Shown: positions 58,501 to 64,000 of the stretch, piece by piece
How the letters are laid out: each line of letters begins with the position of its first letter
Position numbering within the stretch: position 1 is the first letter of the stretch
Assembly: GCA_034096865.1 (NCBI GenBank)
Contig: JAWQFJ010001122.1
Coordinates: 67,501 to 131,500, forward strand
DNA: 64,000 bases
From: Theodoxus fluviatilis
Lineage: Eukaryota > Mollusca > Gastropoda > Cycloneritida > Neritidae
Reading direction: 5' to 3'
Program-made: the position numbers and the translations under genes
Notes under the pieces: model-generated
What the model was told of the DNA's origin: nothing
What the model saw: the letters and a program-made list of their open reading frames with translations, nothing else
The model's database searches: none

Positions 58501-61500
58501 CATCCCCAGACACAAGCGACCCTCCCATCAGCGTGCCGAGGTGAAGAGGCGCAATACCATCAAGGTAAGAACTTAAGGAGTGTCTGTGTGTGTTTGTGTG
58601 TGTGTGACTGTGTGTGTGTGTGTGTGAGCAGGCAGGGATAAGGAGAGGCAAGGGAAATAATGATGTCCTGTGGGTGATAATGAAGTCAGATCAAGGCATT
58701 AGAGCTATAGGGTTATTGGTCTGCATCCTCATTTAAAAAAAATAATAATTCACAAGGTTCATTTCTGGCCTAGGCGTTAGAGATGACTAGTAATATGCTC
58801 CATTTTGTTATGGTGACAAGAAATCTTGGAGGCCATGTAGGGCATGTTGATCAGGTCAGAACAGCCTTTATCTACAAACATGAATGATTAAACTGAAAAC
58901 GTGTATTGTTTCCATTAACCCAGTTAGATCTGAATATATATATATATATATATATATATTACACATTTCTATTTTATGTTTATGGGCCTATCAATATGTG
59001 CCAAATACAGTGTTGTTATGAATTCATTTTTTCCCCTTCAGGACAGGCTTGCTGAACTGGGTGCCTCCATTGGATCACCTGAGTCCAAGAAAATCAGCGA
59101 GATTGAAATCCTGACAAAAGGTAGGAGCCGAGTGACGTAGATGTTTGTCCTTTTTGTTAATCCTCCTTGCTTCTTTCAGGCATTCTGCATCAAGGTAAGT
59201 GATGAGGGTCTGTGTTTTGGCAAACGCTCTGTTTGCTCTACTCCATGATTTGTTTTGTAGCCTTGATTTTCCCACCCGCCTAGAGATTTGTTAGGGTTGT
59301 TATGTTAGCCTGTGCATGGTCTAATCTATGTTAGCTTTGTTAGTGATGCCCATTAGTTATTGGGGGCATCCCTCACCCAAAATTTTGACCTATCTCCATA
59401 TTCTAGCGGCGGGTATCACTCGGAATCTCATGGGTCAGAAGAGTGAGATGAACCACGAAGTGGAGCAACTGAGGAGTCAGAAACAAGCCCTGAATGCTGA
59501 ACTTGCGTAAGTGCTTTGCGCCATTTCCATCCGACATACATCTGTGTGTTTGTGATGTGAAAACAAATTGGTTCTAACAAAGGTACATTCTTCTTGCAGC
59601 CTTTTAGGCTCTAAAGTGGACCTGTTCAGTTAGAATAAAATAGGGTAAGGTTAATGACGGGGCAGTTTTAGTTCGTACCTTTACCTGGAAATTCAAGGCT
59701 TGTCTTGCAGTTTCTTTGTGATGCAGGTCAGTTTCTGTCTGACCAGCTGGCTTTTTCCTTCATGTCTGCCATTCAATGACTTCTGTTGCAAATACTAATG
59801 AATACTTGTCCATGCGTCATCACCATCTGGTCAGTTCTGCAGAAAGGGAGCATGCTCTCATATGTGTGCAGAAACCATGAACTGGAAAAAGGTGTAATGA
59901 CTGACCTTTGTCAGAATTTCATCTAGTGACAAATGTAAATTTTCCCTAAATTTCTCTGTCATGAATAGGCAGCAACACACCTGAATCAAATTATTGGCAC
60001 TAATGGAATCTGCCTTGCTGTCACCACTGCTGTAAAAACAAAAGCAGGATCACCATGCAGGAACTACCAAGTATTCAAGTGCACTCATCCTCAGGAATCA
60101 GGAGGGCATGAGAGCATGACTTTGGTGAACATGTCCACTTTAGGCCAGGTTAAATGTTATATTTCCATACATTGCAAATGCACATTTCATATATAGATTG
60201 TGTGGCTTTTTGGTTACATAGCTTGAATTATTGATATTTTTTCAATGCATGTTCTTTTGCATCTTTCTACAATTTTTTTCTTCTTTCCATATACGTTTTC
60301 CCTTAAATTAACTGCTGCATTTATTAACTGTTTCCTTCTTTTTTCAGGCTGGAGGTATGTAGTATAAACTTGTTTTTAGAGTGACCTAACTTGCAAAGGG
60401 CTGCCCAGCACGCTGGAAACACTGCTGCTGCAGTACAGCATGATTCCACAGCGTGTTGGGGGGGCCCTTGCATTTGGGTTTTCCTCACCCCCTATCCCTC
60501 TGTAGGTTTGCCAACCACTCTACTGCCATCTGTGGCATAACCTTCCATGAACATTTTTAAAGCTTGGCTTTGTGTATCTTTACAGCGAAATGCAGAAAGG
60601 TCTTCCTCCCATGGGCTTCGTAAAAGAGGCAAACCTGGTGACCATGAATGAACTCTACAAGGCAGCCACGGAGCAGAAGACTGCAGCTCACTCGGAGAAG
60701 TCCGAGAACTCGGAGACCTTCATTGTTGTATCCTTTGTCAAGAATTATATCATGAGTGTACTGTAGTTGTATAAATTATCTACCGCTGTAGTGCTGTAAA
60801 CAACTGTAAGAGAAAACTGTCAAAATGAGAGGCTCTGCTATATTTGTCCAGGAGTCTTGAACCCAATGTTGTAATTAAAAGTTACGGTCAGTGATTAAGT
60901 GCACTAGTGCTGGTCACCTTGACCATTAGGTTGACAGGGTGGTTTGAAATTATGTGATATATGCAAGAAGTACAATGTTCATTGTACAGGAGAGAAATCA
61001 AATAGTATACTGCCATCTCTCTTACCAGGAAATTATCCAAGGAATTGAAATGTTTGTGTTTGCTGTTTGCCTTGACCAAAGTTAGCTGAGGAAATGCCTG
61101 GACTCTCTGTTTGAGAGATTCAAAGAGGCCACAGCTGGGGTGAAGAATGAGTCCGAGCTGAAGACTGCTGCCTTCAGTTGGGCCTCCGAAGCCAGCATGA
61201 CTTCACTTCGCAGTGGTAAGTCAAATGAAGTTGTTCTTGGGGCAAGGCTTGGAGCATTTGGTCTCCACTCATTATTAAATGGACAAACCATTTAGTATCA
61301 TATCTGTCAATGAGCCTTCTGACATTCATTGTACATACATTATACAAGTCTGTGAGAAGGACACTGAGGAATAATCTTTCCACAAGCATGCACATGCATA
61401 CACAAATGTATGTGAGACACTACCTACAGAAGTAATGTGTACTCTCTTCATTTCAGCAGTCACAGCTGGCTGCCTGGATCTGGTGAAGGCCAAACCAACT

Positions 61501-61890
61501 ATTCTGAATGAGCCAGCAATGCTGCCCAGGACACGGCCCCAGTCAGGCTATGTGTGCACCAGTGCCCCAGCAGACAGCACCACGTCTGCTGACGACCAGG
61601 AGATGATTCCAGTCAGCCTAGAAGGGATGTTGGATGCTGCAACCGTAGCTCAGACTTCCCAGGCCACAGATGCTCTGGCCTTCCCCATGGTGGCTCTACC
61701 ATCCATCTCTGGTGCCAGTGTGGAGATGGTGAAGTTGGAGGAGGAATCTTTCCTCCTGGACTGTGCTCTTCCCCTCTCCGGGGACTCCATCTTTGATGTC
61801 AACCTGCCCTTTAATTTTGACATCTTGACTGACAGCCCCTACTCTTTCTCCTTTGGTGCTGAAGCTCCTATGGGGGAGCCATTGTCCTAA
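55471..61890 (+). CDS. Mlx/Mondo-like bHLH-zipper transcription factor (seven-exon model)
   Basis: Exons 55471-55551, 58184-58564, 59042-59120, 59407-59506, 60586-60727, 61086-61215 and 61457-61890 join to 1347 bases, 448 residues plus stop, with phases agreeing at every junction. Residues 28-52 hold an acidic-hydrophobic motif (LWEFDIDTFINSHLAPY), a candidate activation segment. After a Ser/Pro-rich part comes the basic region HKRPSHQRAEVKRRNTIK (about 137-154) with His, Glu and Arg at the positions that read CACGTG-type E-boxes, then helix-loop-helix (DRLAELG ... KKISEIEILTKAA) and a leucine-zipper-like helix. The segment CLDSLFERFKEAT ... FSWASEAS resembles the dimerisation and cytoplasmic-localisation domain of Mlx and Mondo. 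The C-terminus is acidic-hydrophobic (DSIFDVNLPFNFDILTDS). The long glucose-sensing N-terminus of Mondo proteins is absent. It acts in the nucleus as a DNA-binding dimer by family knowledge; the exact orthology is uncertain. Confidence 0.7.
55596..55811 (-). CDS. short antisense ORF downstream of a minus-strand promoter-like cluster
   Basis: 71 codons, starting MDARSLLDYHTEGRELEDGI, beginning about 50 bases after the TATATAAG on the minus strand. No domain is recognised. It could be the first exon of a minus-strand gene; GACG|GTATCG is a possible donor inside it. The leader would run antisense towards exon 1 of the bHLHZ gene. Coding status is unproven; the promoter context is the main reason to list it. 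Confidence 0.3.
   Translation of the reverse strand: MDARSLLDYHTEGRELEDGIGKPRGNSVKECNEIVSSATCAIYLQAENKINPPLLRPSLLSFSRLLVTLCS
55863..55975 (-). promoter_or_regulatory. minus-strand promoter-like cluster in intron 1
   Basis: Reading leftwards on minus: GC-box (plus GGGGGCGGAG at about 55,966), E-box CACGTG (55,958-55,963), CCAAT on plus (about 55,910), perfect CRE TGACGTCA (55,890-55,897) and TATA (minus GTATATAAG at about 55,861-55,869). A second CACGTG is at 55,739-55,744. Spacing fits a TATA promoter firing leftwards, facing the bHLHZ promoter 500 bp away. Confidence 0.5.
56215..56358 (+). mobile_element. SINE-like element, copy 4 (intron 1)
   Basis: Diverged copy: ACTAGGAAATTC, CTGACTTGCTCTAATTCTTG, GTGATCAATGGCCTTA, and the 3' ...GGCGGATAGGCCGTTAAAC. 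Confidence 0.65.
56812..56965 (+). mobile_element. SINE-like element, copy 5 (intron 1)
   Basis: ACCACGCGATTCATAAGAG, AGGAAAATCGTGACCTGAG, CCAATGGCCTTACATACCC, GGAGGCTGATTGGCAGTAAC. Confidence 0.72.
57271..57349. repeat. 35-bp tandem duplication
   Basis: GTGGGTTTGATTGTGTCCCC plus ATTGGCCTACCCCCT occurs twice with a 35-base period (57,271 and 57,306), then GTGGGTTGGG begins a third partial copy. It abuts SINE copy 6. Confidence 0.92.
57350..57505 (+). mobile_element. SINE-like element, copy 6 (intron 1)
   Basis: TGTGTGATTCATGAGGCGGA, TAACTAGGGACC, then TAATGGCCTTACATAGCCTG and CAAAGACTGATTGGCTGTAA. Confidence 0.75.
57506..58183 (+). other. intron 1, remaining part
   Basis: AT-rich intron with a (GGGGT)n run near 58,045-58,060 and the acceptor CTGTTTTCCTCAG. 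Confidence 0.7.
58184..58564 (+). CDS. exon 2: activation-type segment and basic region
   Basis: 127 codons, phase 0-0, acceptor TTTTCCTCAG and donor CAAG|GTAAGA. It begins EGQTAEGNLWEFDIDTFINS, includes a Ser-rich stretch (SSASSNVSVSSESSPLPSPA), and ends with the DNA-contacting basic region through NTIK. The splice falls between the basic region plus start of helix 1 and the rest of helix 1. Confidence 0.82.
59042..59120 (+). CDS. exon 3: helix 1, loop and start of helix 2
   Basis: DRLAELGASIGSPESKKISE then IEILTK; acceptor TTTTCCCCTTCAG, donor AAAG|GTAGGA, phase 0 to 1. Confidence 0.85.
59407..59506 (+). CDS. exon 4: helix 2 and zipper-like helix
   Basis: AAGITRNLMGQKSEMNHEVE then QLRSQKQALNAELA; acceptor ATATTCTAG, donor TTGC|GTAAGT, phase 1 to 2. 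Heptad-spaced L, M, V, L, L, L residues fit a coiled coil. Confidence 0.83.
60586..60727 (+). CDS. exon 5: zipper end and linker to dimerisation domain
   Basis: EMQKGLPPMGFVKEANLVTM then NELYKAATEQK ... SENSETFIV. Acceptor TATCTTTACAG, phase 2. The donor is not strong: both ATT|GTTGTA (60,724) and GTT|GTATCC (60,727) keep the frame, and I chose the second because +3 is A. The end could be three bases earlier. Confidence 0.7.
61086..61215 (+). CDS. exon 6: Mlx/Mondo-like dimerisation segment
   Basis: LRKCLDSLFERFKEATAG, then ESELKTAAFSWASEASMTSL. The pattern DSLF.SF......F.W is shared with the C-terminal domain of Mlx-type proteins. Donor AGTG|GTAAGT, phase 0 to 1. Confidence 0.75.
61457..61890 (+). 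CDS. exon 7: acidic-hydrophobic C-terminus and stop
   Basis: 143 codons plus TAA, acceptor CTCTTCATTTCAG, phase 1. The last 50 residues contain MVKLEEESFLLDCALPLSGD and DVNLPFNFDILTDS, dense in D/E next to F/L, as in many activation domains. This extension is not a standard part of Mlx. Confidence 0.8.
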
Positions 61891-62204
61891 CACAGGACCA
61901 AATGGGGCTGGGAGGGAGGGTGCAGGGAAGAGGGACTGGGATAGGGAGGGCTGAATGAATGTTGATGACAAGGTGGAGCACAGTCAGTTTCATTTATCCA
62001 AGGCAGAGAAGCTGTTGCATGGGTAGGTAGGTGAAGACTTAGTTTCAAAATGTCAGTGAAATTGAGCATGTCTGAAATGTTTCGCAAGAGAATATTGGGT
62101 TTGAAGTTCAATGGCTGCTGTTAATCACTTGACTGGCAAGAGTTGGCACATCTTGATGTTTAGATCTGATATGTCTACTTACTTCATGCAATTCAAAATT
62201 TTCT

Positions 62205-62866
62205 TTTCTAATCTTGGAACAACATACTCCTAAAGTTCTACTCGCAAATTATGCTGCTAGGCTAGTTTTTCTATGTCCCAAGCGTACCCATGTCTCTCCA
62301 CTCCTACATACACTTCACTGGCTCCCCATCTCTCAGAGGATAGATTATAAACTTGCTACTTTGTGCTTCAAGGCCATCAACAACACCGCACCACAAGCAC
62401 TTACAGAAATTCTTGCAGTCTACACGCCCTCAGTTTTCCACGCTCAGCTGCTAACTCTAGAATACTTAAGGTCCCCCGCCGTAACAAGAAAACTCAAGGA
62501 CAGCGTGCCTTCTCCTATTTTGGACCTATAACCTGGAATAGTCTCCCTCTCAGTCCGTCATTCTGACACTCTGCCCCAGTTCAAAAGTGCTCTAAAGACC
62601 CACCTCTTCCGATCCGCCTTTCCCGCTGAGCTGCTTCGCCTTACTTGACCTTGCCTGCAAGTGCTGTGTATATTGTATAGTTTGTTCTATTGGACTTCAG
62701 GTTTTGTATTGTTTATGTGTGTAGTGTGTGAGGTTTTTGTGGGAATGTGGTGTTGACCGGTTGTATGAGTGTTGATTCTTTGGATTGTAAAAGCCATGAG
62801 CTTGCCTGCCAAGGGAAGGTATGTGCATAAATAAACTATATTATTATTATTATTATTATTTACTTA
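62205..62866 (+). mobile_element. LINE 3' end (C-terminus of RT ORF) with (ATT)n tail
   Basis: Coding remnants in three frames: LHTLHWLPISQRIDYKLATL then CFKAINNTAPQALTEIL; RAFSYFGPITWNSLPLS; and SDTLPQFKSALKTHLFRSAF. At least two frameshifts, near 62,440 and 62,550, break it. It is the typical C-terminal end of a CR1/L2/Jockey-type non-LTR element. The tail TGCATAAATAAACTAT runs into (ATT)n at 62,840-62,861. It is different from the CPFC-type LINEs elsewhere in the window. Confidence 0.88.
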
Positions 62867-63256
62867 CAAATTCATGACTTAGCTTTTCTTGATCCTTGCT
62901 TTCAGCAATTTTTTGGTTGAGATCAAATCATCTCCTTTGGTGCCAGATCCGTTTGAAGTGTCAATGGCACAGAAGTACGATGATGCCAGCAGCACCAACT
63001 TGAAAAGATCTACTGATCAAATAAATGGGATTGCTGAAATATGGCCAGTTTGAAATGACTCTGTCAGTGGGGAAGAGATTAAGTCTGCCATGTAAATAGT
63101 TCATGATGTATCCTATATGACCCATTTGTGTCCAGAGCTATTTACTCTGTGTAAACATGCATTTGCTCCTGAAAATGTTGTGTTAGCTGGAGGTAACTGC
63201 AGAGGGTATAAAGTACCAGTTCAGTCTGTGATAAAACATTGATCATTTTTACAGGC

Positions 63257-63262
63257 AATAAA
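63257..63262 (+). terminator. AATAAA polyadenylation signal
   Basis: AATAAA within GGCAATAAATTAATC, 1.37 kb after the stop of the bHLHZ gene and followed by T-rich DNA at 63,290-63,320. Confidence 0.5.
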
Positions 63263-64000
63263 TTAATCAGTCTTGAAAATTTTTAATCATTATTTTTTTA
63301 ATTTTAATTTTTATTCTTTTTGATTTGGGGATGGGGGATATGGGTTATTGTTTTGGTTAAGGGTTGGGTGCCCAGAAATCCTATTGACTGTAAAACAATT
63401 CAGTGACTCATTTGCATGTAAGTCAGTCATCAGCAATATCAATGACAAGTGGCTGTATTGGTTCTGTTAGATCATTTGAAATGTGAAACATTCAGCCTAC
63501 TATTAGTTGTACCGAACACCTGGTTTTCCACTCATATAATTGGTCATGTAATGGATGAAATTTTGAGCCAGACTTCCAATGGAGTATTCATGTCTACTTT
63601 GAAATCTCATTTTTACTCAAAAAGCAAAGGGGATGGATGTGTAATTCCTTATGAAGGAAGATGGCTATTGGAATAACTGCTGCAGCTTCTTTGTTGATAC
63701 TTCTGTCATGTTCTTGCTATATGAACTGTAGTTTCTTGTAAATAAGCTTGCCTGCTAAGTTTCATACAGAAGCTGCAGATTAAAAAAATCTTTATTTTTC
63801 ACACTAACTTTTATGAACCAAATGGACTTTCTCTTAGAGACATGCCTTATTATATGGAAAGGTTAACATTACTGAACTGAGGAAAGAGTAGTTTCCTTGA
63901 AATGCGCAAGTGCTTTATTTAGAGCTAAATTCCTGGAGGCTATGTGACTATGGTGGCTAAATGGAAGGACACCTGGTCATGAAATATCCGTCATCAAAGC
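63263..64000. other. downstream stretch, no gene seen
   Basis: AT-rich sequence with a 75-codon open frame at 63,449-63,676 that has no recognised domain. Confidence 0.4.

Larger units (their letters stand above)
61891..63262 (+). other. 3' UTR / downstream region with inserted LINE end
   Basis: The region from the stop to AATAAA at 63,257-63,262 contains a LINE remnant with its own AATAAA (about 62,829). Which signal ends the transcript cannot be told from sequence. Confidence 0.5.

Noticed and set aside
60348..60354. 7-base microexon (GCTGGAG) with good acceptor TTCTTTTTTCAG and donor GTATGT in intron 4 of the bHLHZ gene
   Set aside because: Including it would shift the frame of exon 5, while the direct exon 4 to exon 5 splice keeps phase 2 and a continuous zipper. 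It might be a regulated frame-breaking exon, but there is no support here.

Overview
The window is nuclear DNA from an animal. Its genes are split by GT-AG introns, it carries several LINE, SINE and DNA-transposon remnants, and it is unusually loaded with simple-sequence DNA: (AC)n, (CT)n/(GA)n, a (TAGA)n tract of about 480 bp, (CTGT)n, and two larger minisatellites. The LINE tails and the density of microsatellites suggest a mollusc, probably a gastropod, but that is inference. Two 22-base N runs (3981-4002 and 50401-50422) are assembly gaps.

Layout. 1-30.7 kb has no gene I can support. It holds microsatellites, a pyrimidine-rich minisatellite, a degenerate tandem repeat at 19.4-19.9 kb, a 132-bp near-identical inverted repeat pair (17.4 and 22.8 kb), and a 974-bp internally deleted DDE transposon with clear terminal inverted repeats and TA duplications (21,593-22,566). 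30.8-40.1 kb is one plus-strand gene in five phase-compatible exons: signal peptide, two thrombospondin type 1 (TSP1) domains, one LDL-receptor class A (LDLa) module, and a hydrophobic C-terminus that ends at the stop codon. This is a predicted 230-residue secreted protein anchored at its C-terminus, possibly by GPI. Its introns house a LINE 3' end, a second repeat-derived ORF and a TTAA-flanked transposon remnant. 40.8-50.2 kb is mostly non-coding: a 1.7-kb minisatellite of 14-bp units, a 34-bp minisatellite, and two minus-strand LINE fragments. 51.4-52.1 kb holds one or two minus-strand exons of an LDLR-class B (YWTD) receptor gene.

55.4-63.3 kb is a plus-strand gene in seven exons, predicted 448 residues, for a basic helix-loop-helix-zipper transcription factor. 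It resembles the Mlx/Mondo family in its bHLHZ and its C-terminal dimerisation region. It has a TATA/CCAAT/NRF-1-like promoter and a short upstream ORF. Inside intron 1 a second promoter-like cluster (E-box, GC-box, CCAAT, a perfect CRE, TATA) points back across exon 1 on the minus strand. Intron 1 also carries three same-strand copies of a SINE-like element seen six times in the window. The 3' region carries a LINE 3' end with an (ATT)n tail.

The most interesting items are the compact TSP1-TSP1-LDLa-tail protein, the divergent bHLHZ factor with its facing promoter-like clusters, and a repeated architecture in which LINE 3' ends carrying a GGCC hairpin and AATAAA run directly into long microsatellites.
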